A model generated the notes under the pieces. It did no database searches. It was not told where the DNA came from and saw nothing but the letters and a program-made list of their open reading frames with translations. A stretch of DNA of 19,187 bases. Source: an uncultured Hungatella sp. GTDB taxonomy: Bacteria > Bacillota > Clostridia > Lachnospirales > Lachnospiraceae. The position numbers and the translations under genes are program-made. This document shows, piece by piece, positions 5,905 to 12,278 of the stretch. Position 1 is the stretch's first letter, and each line of letters begins with the position of its first letter. The stretch covers positions 1 to 19,187 of the forward strand of contig CAJTUV010000049.1 in assembly GCA_910579515.1 (NCBI GenBank). The letters are read 5' to 3'.

Positions 5905-7191
5905 CTATTTGTAATAATCAAATGCCAGACCATACATCCGCACTGTATCGCCTTCCTGTATCCCCGCTTTTTCTAAGTCCTCCAGGATTCCAGATGTTTT
6001 TAAGAAGTTCTGGAAAAATAAAAATCCTTTTTCTGAATCCAGATTGGTATAACCCAGCATTTTTTCAATGCGCGGGCCTTCTACCACAAACTCTCCTTCT
6101 TCATTTTGCTCTACAGTATAAGGCAGATTAGAACCTGCATTTAGCAAAGAGACGTCAAATTCTTTCTCAAAAACCACCAGCGTCTGATCCAGTGTCTGGA
6201 GCAAATGATAAACCCCATATAAAAGTTCTTTTACCCCTTTGCCGCTGACTGCAGAAATCGGATACACCCGGATTCCATCTGCCTCAAACTCCTGGCGGAT
6301 TCGCTCAACAGGGTCATCTCCATCTGCATATATGACATCGGTCTTATTGGCTGCAATCACCTGAGGCCGTTTTAAAAGCTCTGCATCATAGGCACCCAAT
6401 TCCTGATTGATTGTCCGAATATCCTCCACTGGGTCCCTGCCTTCTGTGGAAGCCGCATCCACCACATGAACCAGTACCTTGGTCCGCTCAATGTGGCGCA
6501 AAAAATCATGGCCCAAGCCAACCCCCTGAGAGGCGCCTTCAATCAATCCCGGAATATCCGCCATAACGAATCCTGCGCCTTCTCCTAAATCCACCACGCC
6601 AAGATGAGGGTCCAGCGTCGTAAAATGGTAGTTGGCAATCTTGGGTCTTGCGTTGCTGACTCTGGATAGAAGCGTCGATTTTCCCACATTGGGGAATCCT
6701 ACCAAGCCTACATCGGCAATTACCTTCAATTCAAGCTGTACCCATAATTCCTGTCCATCTTTCCCTGGCTGGGCGTATTTGGGGGCCTGCATGGTAGGGG
6801 TGGCAAAGTGCATGTTGCCCCATCCGCCTTTTCCGCCTTTTAAAATGGTCTCCCGCCTGTTTTCGCCAGACATATCGGCAATTACTTTCCCTGTCTCAAA
6901 ATCCTTAATTACCGTCCCTTCTGGAACCTTTATCACCAAATTGTCGGCACTGGCGCCATGGCAGCGCTTTTTGCCTCCAGGTTCTCCGTTTTTGGCAATA
7001 TATCTGTGAATTTGGCGAAAATCTGTCAGAGTGTTTAACCCTTCGTCCACTTCAAAAATAATGTCGCCGCCATTTCCTCCGTCGCCTCCGTCAGGTCCTC
7101 CACACGGAACATAAAGCTCCCTCCGAAAACTGACATGGCCGTCTCCGCCTTTTCCAGATTTAATAAAAATTTTTGCATGATCTGCAAACAT
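5905..7191 (-). CDS. obg: Obg-family GTPase, 50S assembly
   Basis: 428-residue Obg (CgtA), a GTPase needed for late 50S maturation and for coupling growth to stress. Residues 1-158 are the glycine-rich OBG domain (SGKGGDGHVSFRRE, then GGPDGGDGGNGGD). The G domain follows: G1 GFPNVGKST (165-173), switch TTLDPHLG, G3 ADIPG (211-215), G4 NKTD (282-285) and G5 ISAVSGKG (312-319). Residues about 340-428 are the C-terminal OCT domain found in Firmicutes Obg. The ribosome site (AGGAAAGG) is about 12 nt from the ATG, slightly long. A terminator separates it from rpmA, so obg depends on read-through or a promoter I could not define. Confidence 0.97.
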   Translation of the reverse strand: MFADHAKIFIKSGKGGDGHVSFRRELYVPCGGPDGGDGGNGGDIIFEVDEGLNTLTDFRQIHRYIAKNGEPGGKKRCHGASADNLVIKVPEGTVIKDFETGKVIADMSGENRRETILKGGKGGWGNMHFATPTMQAPKYAQPGKDGQELWVQLELKVIADVGLVGFPNVGKSTLLSRVSNARPKIANYHFTTLDPHLGVVDLGEGAGFVMADIPGLIEGASQGVGLGHDFLRHIERTKVLVHVVDAASTEGRDPVEDIRTINQELGAYDAELLKRPQVIAANKTDVIYADGDDPVERIRQEFEADGIRVYPISAVSGKGVKELLYGVYHLLQTLDQTLVVFEKEFDVSLLNAGSNLPYTVEQNEEGEFVVEGPRIEKMLGYTNLDSEKGFLFFQNFLKTSGILEDLEKAGIQEGDTVRMYGLAFDYYK

Positions 7192-7234
7192 GAAACACCG
7201 TAACCTTTCCTAATAAATCTCTGCGTCAATATGG

Positions 7235-7264
7235 AAAAAGGCTTCATACGTTTCGTATGAAGCC
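7235..7264 (-). terminator. Internal terminator between rpmA and obg
   Basis: On the minus strand GGCTTCATACG, loop AAA, CGTATGAAGCC forms a perfect 11-bp stem, followed directly by TTTTT. It begins 7 bp past the rpmA stop and 43 bp before the obg start. It should end most ribosomal-protein transcripts and let only part of the polymerase continue into obg. Confidence 0.88.
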
Positions 7265-7271
7265 ATCCAAC

Positions 7272-7562
7272 TTACTCATTGACTGTTCTTGGGTATACAG
7301 AAACCTGCTTTTTGTCTCTGCCCATTCTCTCGAATCTAACAACTCCGTCTACCTTCGCAAACAAGGTATCGTCTCCACCGCGACCTACGTTAACACCTGG
7401 ATGGATCTTTGTGCCACGCTGTCTATAAAGAATGTTGCCAGCCAAAACGAACTGTCCATCTGCTCTTTTAGCGCCTAATCTCTTAGACTCGGAATCTCTG
7501 CCGTTCTTAGTAGAACCAACTCCTTTTTTATGAGCGAATAATTGAAGGTTCATCTTAAACAT
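7272..7562 (-). CDS. rpmA: 50S ribosomal protein L27 precursor
   Basis: 96-residue bL27 of the Firmicutes type. The N-terminus MFKMNLQLFAHKKG carries the short extension that Prp removes after the Phe of NLQLF, exposing the AHKKG tail that reaches the peptidyl-transferase centre. The body is typical (GSTKNGRDSESKRLG, VLAGNILYRQRGTK, then FERMGRDKKQVSVY). The ATG at 7562 is preferred: AGGAGG is 8 nt upstream, inside the end of prp, while a GTG one codon earlier has only 5 nt. It follows prp immediately and is followed by a terminator. Confidence 0.96.
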   Translation of the reverse strand: MFKMNLQLFAHKKGVGSTKNGRDSESKRLGAKRADGQFVLAGNILYRQRGTKIHPGVNVGRGGDDTLFAKVDGVVRFERMGRDKKQVSVYPRTVNE

Positions 7563-7565
7563 CAC

Positions 7566-7904
7566 TTACACCTCCTTAAATCGAATTTTAATATATGGCT
7601 CTCCATAATCTTCTTCTATATTCTGTAATCCGAATACCAAAGCGTTCATAAGAAGTCTTGACTCAGAACTCACCTCAGAAGTAAAACGGAAAGAAAACTC
7701 TCCCTCGTCTTCCCCTTCTTCAGCCTCAAAAGAATCCTCAGTAAACTGTTCCACGCTGTTTGCCATGTTGAGAGTCAAAGCCGAAACCGCCGCGCAGACA
7801 AGTTCCTGGCCTTCTTTATAATCCTCCACAGAGCCTGCATGTCCCAGTAAATGAATCCCCTGATAATGATGTTTTGAATCAACAAAAACGGTTACACATA
7901 TCAT
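7566..7904 (-). CDS. prp: Ribosomal-processing cysteine protease Prp
   Basis: 112-residue Prp, the cysteine protease that trims the N-terminal extension of L27. The catalytic pair is His22 (LLGHAG) and Cys37 (LVCAAVSAL), in the spacing typical of the family. It lies between rplU and rpmA, its usual place and next to its substrate. Only 2 nt separate it from rplU and no ribosome site precedes its ATG, so it probably depends on ribosomes finishing rplU. That would keep its level low relative to L21 and L27. Confidence 0.95.
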   Translation of the reverse strand: MICVTVFVDSKHHYQGIHLLGHAGSVEDYKEGQELVCAAVSALTLNMANSVEQFTEDSFEAEEGEDEGEFSFRFTSEVSSESRLLMNALVFGLQNIEEDYGEPYIKIRFKEV

Positions 7905-7906
7905 AA

Positions 7907-8215
7907 TTAAGCATTAATCTTGTCAATCTTTACCTGAGTAAAGAGCTGTCTGTGACCATTTTTCTTATGGTATCCAGATTTTCTCTTATACTTGTAAACG
8001 ATCACTTTTTTAGCTTTTCCATTAGCTACTACGGTTGCGGAAACGGTTGCTCCCTCTACAGTAGGACAGCCGATAGATAATTCACCGTTGTTTACTGCAA
8101 GTACCTGGTCAAATGTAACCTGCTCTCCAGCTTCTACACCAAGCTTCTCAACCTTAATGACATCGCCTTCTGCTACCTTGTACTGCTTACCACCTGTTGC
8201 AATAATCGCGTACAT
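7907..8215 (-). CDS. rplU: 50S ribosomal protein L21
   Basis: 102-residue bL21, a 50S protein that binds 23S rRNA. It starts with the family hallmark MYAIIATGGKQYKV and ends with KYKRKSGYHKKNGHRQ and VKIDKINA. The start at 8215 is set by AGGAGGT 5 nt upstream; a longer in-frame start at 8245 would include the ribosome site and non-conserved residues. First gene of the rplU-prp-rpmA run, with a strong promoter and a structured leader. Confidence 0.97.
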   Translation of the reverse strand: MYAIIATGGKQYKVAEGDVIKVEKLGVEAGEQVTFDQVLAVNNGELSIGCPTVEGATVSATVVANGKAKKVIVYKYKRKSGYHKKNGHRQLFTQVKIDKINA

Positions 8216-8297
8216 ATGGCACCTCCTATTATCATTACTCGCCAACTGCGGCGTCTGAAATGTTTCCAGAACTTTTAAGCCTCATTGTGCGGCATAC
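8216..8297 (-). promoter_or_regulatory. Structured rplU leader (L21 leader candidate)
   Basis: About 80 nt lie between the predicted start of transcription and the rplU ATG. On the minus strand they hold three short hairpins: GCC/GGC in TGCCGCACAATGAGGC, TCTG/CAGA in TTCTGGAAACATTTCAGA, and CGCC/GGCG in CGCCGCAGTTGGCG, just before the ribosome site. Firmicutes rplU genes often carry an autoregulatory L21 leader RNA; position and layout fit, but covariation was not tested. Confidence 0.6.
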
Positions 8298-8303
8298 TCA
8301 GAT

Positions 8304-8332
8304 ATAATAGCATTTTCTGGAATGTTTGTCAA
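8304..8332 (-). promoter_or_regulatory. rplU operon promoter
   Basis: TTGACA (8332-8327), a 17-bp spacer and TATTAT (8309-8304). A strong vegetative promoter, as expected for ribosomal-protein genes. It lies in the gap after the DUF3795 gene. Confidence 0.88.
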
Positions 8333-8355
8333 CAAATTTTGAGGAATACTCTGTT

Positions 8356-8790
8356 TTATCTTTTCTTATATAGAATGATCTTCGGTTCTGATCCGCCACA
8401 TCCATATTCACAGACGAGCAGATAATTCTCATCTGCAGCAATGCCAAAACATCTGTCGCTGCCTGGTATTTCAATTTGATTTCCCCAGTATATATTCTTA
8501 TCTTCAAGCAGTTTGACCGACTGTCCGTTTGCCAGCAAATATTCCAAATTGATATAAAAACCATTCAGCAAATTTAAGTCTTCCACTTGCAGGTTTTCAA
8601 TTCCAAGCCCGTTAATTTCCTCGATCAGAGTTTCTTTTACACGTGCAAACTCTTCCAAACCGCCGCTTTTTATACAATTTGCAGCGACACACTTCCCTCC
8701 AAACGGACGCCCGTTTGTTTCCACACAGCCGCCGCATTCCTTTCTTCTGTTACATTCACTGCAACAATCAACTCCACAAATTGACGCCAT
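8356..8790 (-). CDS. DUF3795-like cysteine-rich protein
   Basis: 144-residue protein whose first 40 residues hold eight cysteines: C5, C9, C10, C13, C19, C22, C34 and C39 (ICGVDCCSEC, then ECGGC). This pattern resembles DUF3795, small proteins thought to bind zinc or an iron-sulfur cluster; biochemical function is unknown. Residues 45-144 are a second part with three more cysteines (SDRCFGI and LVCEYGCGG) and no domain I recognise. A GGGAGGT site stands 7 nt before the ATG. It follows the DUF2971 gene by 27 nt on the same strand and may be co-transcribed; the rplU promoter starts 23 bp beyond its stop. Cysteine spacing is what I see; the family name is recalled and the metal binding is inferred. 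Confidence 0.7.
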   Translation of the reverse strand: MASICGVDCCSECNRRKECGGCVETNGRPFGGKCVAANCIKSGGLEEFARVKETLIEEINGLGIENLQVEDLNLLNGFYINLEYLLANGQSVKLLEDKNIYWGNQIEIPGSDRCFGIAADENYLLVCEYGCGGSEPKIILYKKR

Positions 8791-8817
8791 CTGTTCTACC
8801 TCCCATGAACCTGATTT

Positions 8818-9732
8818 CTAATACCGCAAGGGCATTTGAGAACGTTCTACAGATACAGAAAGTTTCTTGTTACGGAAGAAATATTCCAGCCCTTTTACTG
8901 CAATATCGCTGTTATTTTTCGGTCCGATCAACACAGATTCCAAGCACTCCAATGATTGAAGGCGCTTTCTTACATAAGGGATGAAGACCTCGTTTTTCAA
9001 TCGGAAATATTGAGAAACCAAGTCCTTCTCCCTTCCCAGACCGCCGTCATGAGTGCACATGAATACAAAACGATATTCATGCTCGCCAGAAAAACATGGT
9101 TTCTTAAAAAACATGTTATACGCGCTTAAGATAATGGGCACAACATTCACAAGCTCGCCAATTTCTTTATGAGAGATGAAATCCAAATCCTTCCAACTGG
9201 TTAACCCTTCACAGATTGTCGGTTCAAGGAGAATCTCCTGTTCAAACATTTCCTCTAAAAGCTGAAACTGTTCACTGTGGTCATAAATCACTTTTCCATG
9301 AAGAATCTCCTTAGATTTTTCAAAGGAGTCCAAAAGTTTTTGGAAATCAAACTTCATGCAATAACCCATAAAGTCAGAATACTCCGCCCACATTAAGGTA
9401 CTGTCGTTGTCCAGACAAAAGGAGATGACATAATCTCCGTAATAAGCCGTCTTCTCCCCTAATTTTCCAGGCGTCTCCAAACGCCTGAGCTCTTTAGAAA
9501 TCTTTTCCTTTAGAACGGATAAACGGTCCCTGTCTATCATATGGCTTTCCAGAACTTCACAAAAAATCTCTGTAGCTATTTGAAATTCAGTTCTGTCATT
9601 TAAAAAATTTCGCTCTGTGACCCAAAATTCTTTTTCACAGATTCCCTGAAGTCCTGCTGCTGAAGTATAGTGATACAGTTTATCGCCATCCTCCAGCACA
9701 GGAATCTTTATCATTTCATCTATATACTTCAT
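8818..9732 (-). CDS. DUF2971 family protein
   Basis: 304-residue soluble protein with DUF2971 marks: LYHYTS at 19-24, the FWVTERNFLNDRTEF block (36-50), ISFCLDNDSTLMWAEYSDF at 103-121, and GEHEYRFVF at 216-224. The function of the family is not established. The HYTS start, the LNDxxE motif and the late EYR glutamate resemble, in order only, ADP-ribosyltransferase-fold proteins such as DarT; this is my inference, not a family fact. The start has a weak ribosome site (AAGAGAT), and the upstream cupin gene stops 9 nt before it, so translation may be coupled. No partner antitoxin is recognised, though the small cupin is the obvious neighbour. Confidence 0.75.
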   Translation of the reverse strand: MKYIDEMIKIPVLEDGDKLYHYTSAAGLQGICEKEFWVTERNFLNDRTEFQIATEIFCEVLESHMIDRDRLSVLKEKISKELRRLETPGKLGEKTAYYGDYVISFCLDNDSTLMWAEYSDFMGYCMKFDFQKLLDSFEKSKEILHGKVIYDHSEQFQLLEEMFEQEILLEPTICEGLTSWKDLDFISHKEIGELVNVVPIILSAYNMFFKKPCFSGEHEYRFVFMCTHDGGLGREKDLVSQYFRLKNEVFIPYVRKRLQSLECLESVLIGPKNNSDIAVKGLEYFFRNKKLSVSVERSQMPLRY

Positions 9733-9741
9733 ACAGATCTC

Positions 9742-10065
9742 TTAGAAGGAAACTACAAGCTGCATCTTAAACCGCTCTTCCCCATACACGGCATGAGGAA
9801 TGTCTTTTGGCATAATCAGAGTTTCGCCTTCTGTCAAAATAAACACGGTTTTATCCACTGTAAATCTTCCAGTCCCCTCCAAAACAGTCACCATCGCATC
9901 CCCGCCTGCTGCATGAGTGGAAATCTCCTCTCCCTTGTCAAAGGAGAAAATCGTCATGCTGACAGAATCATTCTGAACCAAGGTCTTGCTGACTACCTGT
10001 CCAGGCTGATAGTCTACCAAATCTTTTAACTTCAGCTTTTCTTGTTTTACAATATTTTTATACAT
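9742..10065 (-). CDS. Small single-domain cupin protein
   Basis: 107-residue cupin, a beta-barrel fold that often binds one metal ion. The two conserved motifs are present: GEEISTHAAGGDAMVTVLEG at 45-64 with His51 and Glu63, and GETLIMPKDIPHAV at 80-93 with His91. The second His of the usual HxH pair is Ala53, so metal binding may be altered. The substrate is unknown; small cupins of this kind include sugar, quercetin and stress-related proteins. AGGAGG precedes the ATG, and the GH25 gene stops 14 nt upstream, so it probably shares that transcript. I see no link to cell-wall hydrolysis beyond that. Confidence 0.85.
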   Translation of the reverse strand: MYKNIVKQEKLKLKDLVDYQPGQVVSKTLVQNDSVSMTIFSFDKGEEISTHAAGGDAMVTVLEGTGRFTVDKTVFILTEGETLIMPKDIPHAVYGEERFKMQLVVSF

Positions 10066-10079
10066 TACAGTACCTCCTG

Positions 10080-11954
10080 TTAATTTTGAGCCTGAACCGG
10101 TGTGCAGGCCCCATTTGCATCCGCCTGATACTGTATTCCGTCTGCTTCTAACGTTGTGTTGGTTGCCAGTTGACCGCCTGCTGCAGCATCCAGATAGTAG
10201 AGCGCTCCATTAATCTGCTGCCAGCCGGTCAAAAGTGCTCCATTCTCATTCGTATAATACCAGATTCCTCCAAGATTAATCCATCCTGTCTGCAAGATTC
10301 CAGAATCATTAAAATAATATCTGTTTCCATCCAGCTCCTGCCATCCAGTCTGCATCACTCCAGCTTCATTGAGATAGTACTTACTTCCGGCAATATCCTG
10401 CCATCCGGTCTGCATCACTCCAGAACCGTCAAAGTAATACCAGCTTCCATTCAAATTCTGCCAACTGGTCTGCATAGCGCCGGTCTCATTGAAATAATAC
10501 TTCCTTCCATCCAGCTCCTGCCATCCGGTCTGCATAATTCCAGAGCCGTTAAAATAGTACTTGCTTCCGCCCAAATCCTGCCATCCGGTCTGCATTACTC
10601 CGGCTTCATTCAAATAGTATCTGCTTCCGCCTAAATCCTGCCATCCAGTCTGCATAGCGCCGGAATCAGCCAGATAATACCAGCCTCCATCTATATTCTG
10701 CCATCCGGTCTGCATAATACCAGTCTTATTGAGGTAATATCTTGCTCCGGCAATATCCTGCCAGCCAGTCTGCATTACGCCAGAACCGTCCAGATAATAC
10801 CAAGTTCCGCCAATATCCTGCCATCCAGTCTGCATAGCGCCAGTATCATTTAAGTAGTACCAATTTCCGCTTACATTCTGCCATCCAATCTGCCGATGCC
10901 CCTGCTCGTTCATATAGTAACGCAGATTTTCCACATCCTGCCAGCCGGTAGTCATCACGCCTTCTGGGTTAAAATAGTATGTATTTCCAGCCAAAGTCTG
11001 CCATCCTGTCGCCATCCGTCCGGTGGTCTCATCAAGATAATAATTTCCAGCTCCGGTTGCCATCCATCCCTTTGCAGGGTTGCCAGTTCCATACATATAA
11101 AACCAGCCTGTCCCATCATGAATCCAACAGTCTTTCTTCATCTGATGATTCTGATAATAATACTGATTCCCTGCGATCGTTCTCCAGGTATTTGCAGGAA
11201 TCACAGAAGAAAAATCCTTAAATAAAAAGTCAATATCCACTGCTCCATTTACACCGTTTACAGAGCCGGTATTGGTGGCCTGCCACATAGCCGGATTCGT
11301 ATAGGTATACATGGTATTGTACCGAGCCACCCAAATATCATAATTGATTGCAGACAGGTCAATCTTGTTCTTTAACCAGACCTCATTGGCATACACAACA
11401 GGATAATAGCCAGCAGCCTGAATCTTCTGACAAAACGCGTTGATGATTTCACTGACCTGAGCCGGAGAAAGAGTCCCCAAAGTATTCGCATCCTCTGCAT
11501 CAAACGCAATCGGATAGGAAATGGGGTAATCTTTAATCAAATCCAATACGAAATCGGCTTCCTGCTGGGCCATCTCCACTGTGGTTGCATAAGAATAAAT
11601 ATAAGCGCCAACCTCCAGTCCAGCCGCCTTCGCATTCACGGCATTCTGAATAAAATAAGGATCTACAGCGCCCTGATAACGTGTTCCAAGCATGACGAAT
11701 TTTACATCGTCTGCCGCGACTTTATTCCAGTCGATTTCACCTTTCCAGTGAGACACGTCGATCCCCCTTGCAATCGCACCCTGAATCATGGTCCCATCCG
11801 GCATCTGATAATGATTTCCCACTCGCTGCCATTCGGCTGCCAAAGCATTCAAAGGCTGACAGAGCAGAAGAAGGCCCATAACAAAAGCGATCCATTTTTT
11901 TCTATAAAAATGTCTGGGCCATAAGTACAAACGTTGTTCTTTTTTATTATTCAT
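10080..11954 (-). CDS. Secreted GH25 muramidase with choline-binding-type repeats
   Basis: 624-residue exported cell-wall hydrolase. Signal peptide at about 17-40 (basic stretch, then FVMGLLLLCQPLNALAA). Residues about 60-250 are a glycoside hydrolase family 25 domain that cuts the N-acetylmuramic acid-N-acetylglucosamine bond: GIDVSHW with Asp66, FDAED with Asp152 and Glu154, and VDIDF with Asp240/242. From about 257 three degenerate units lead into 14 units of exactly 20 residues (317-596), pattern GWQDIGGxxYYLNxxGxMQT, the CW_binding_1 type that binds choline or related wall polymers. One unit has SWQ instead of GWQ. The last 28 residues are not a repeat. A GGAGTGAT site precedes the ATG and a promoter lies 30-60 bp upstream. 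It may be an autolysin or a hydrolase used against other cells; the ligand is unknown. Confidence 0.93.
   Translation of the reverse strand: MNNKKEQRLYLWPRHFYRKKWIAFVMGLLLLCQPLNALAAEWQRVGNHYQMPDGTMIQGAIARGIDVSHWKGEIDWNKVAADDVKFVMLGTRYQGAVDPYFIQNAVNAKAAGLEVGAYIYSYATTVEMAQQEADFVLDLIKDYPISYPIAFDAEDANTLGTLSPAQVSEIINAFCQKIQAAGYYPVVYANEVWLKNKIDLSAINYDIWVARYNTMYTYTNPAMWQATNTGSVNGVNGAVDIDFLFKDFSSVIPANTWRTIAGNQYYYQNHQMKKDCWIHDGTGWFYMYGTGNPAKGWMATGAGNYYLDETTGRMATGWQTLAGNTYYFNPEGVMTTGWQDVENLRYYMNEQGHRQIGWQNVSGNWYYLNDTGAMQTGWQDIGGTWYYLDGSGVMQTGWQDIAGARYYLNKTGIMQTGWQNIDGGWYYLADSGAMQTGWQDLGGSRYYLNEAGVMQTGWQDLGGSKYYFNGSGIMQTGWQELDGRKYYFNETGAMQTSWQNLNGSWYYFDGSGVMQTGWQDIAGSKYYLNEAGVMQTGWQELDGNRYYFNDSGILQTGWINLGGIWYYTNENGALLTGWQQINGALYYLDAAAGGQLATNTTLEADGIQYQADANGACTPVQAQN
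10167..11006 (-). repeat. Fourteen 60-bp tandem coding repeats
   Basis: The cell-wall-binding part of the GH25 gene is an array of 14 in-frame units of exactly 60 bp, with a strongly conserved core encoding MQTGWQD and a recurring CTGCCATCCGGTCTGCAT on the plus strand. The constant length and DNA-level similarity suggest unequal crossing over or gene conversion, so copy number probably varies between strains. Confidence 0.9.
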
Positions 11955-11985
11955 ATGTATATCACTCCGTTTTTAAATATAGCCC

Positions 11986-12014
11986 ATTCTAGCAAAAAGG
12001 AATATGAGAAGCAA
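11986..12014 (-). promoter_or_regulatory. Promoter of the GH25 gene
   Basis: TTGCTT (12014-12009), a 17-bp spacer and TAGAAT (11991-11986) preceded by TGC, an extended -10. It lies 32 bp before the GH25 start and separates this unit from the TrpB operon. Confidence 0.7.
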
Positions 12015-12049
12015 TTAAACAATTCTAAAAAATTCTTACGATTTTGTCA

Positions 12050-12274
12050 CTACCACTCTTTTCGGATCTCCTCCTCAGAAGAAATACCATATAGGTTCAT
12101 AAATTCTTTCTGATCCTCTATCGTCCGAATCAGCATCAGCTCTTCAAACTTTCCAGTAGCCTCCTTTTTAAAACCTGCCACCTTTTCGCCTGTACAGATG
12201 CTGGCGCGAATCACAGGAAATTTCCCTGTTTTGTCATAAGAAACCTTCGACTTTTTAGACCGTTTTCCGAACAT
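12050..12274 (-). CDS. Small conserved-looking protein downstream of TrpB2
   Basis: 74-residue protein with a basic N-terminus (MFGKRSKKSKVSYDK) and a mixed helix/strand body: KFPVIRASICTGEKVAGF, then FEELMLIRTIEDQKEF and an acidic end (SSEEEIRKEW). No signal peptide or membrane segment, and one cysteine (Cys27). It starts 4 nt after the TrpB stop, with AGAGG upstream, so it is the second gene of the T-box operon and should respond to Trp-tRNA charging with it. I do not recognise a family with confidence. The tight coupling suggests a partner or accessory of the TrpB2 enzyme, but that is inference. Confidence 0.75.
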   Translation of the reverse strand: MFGKRSKKSKVSYDKTGKFPVIRASICTGEKVAGFKKEATGKFEELMLIRTIEDQKEFMNLYGISSEEEIRKEW

Positions 12275-12278
12275 AGCC

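Noticed and set aside
6632..7009. 125-codon plus-strand frame inside obg
   Set aside because: Antisense to the highly conserved G domain of obg; no independent support.
8298..8564. 88-codon minus-strand frame overlapping the DUF3795 gene
   Set aside because: Runs through the rplU promoter in another frame and has no ribosome site or domain.
10170..10634. 154-codon plus-strand open frame across the GH25 repeats
   Set aside because: Antisense shadow of the 60-bp repeat array; its own repeats simply mirror the coding repeats and no ribosome site precedes it.
10167..11006. Regular repeats considered as a CRISPR array
   Set aside because: The repeats are contiguous 60-bp coding units encoding GWQ motifs, with no unique spacers and no cas genes.
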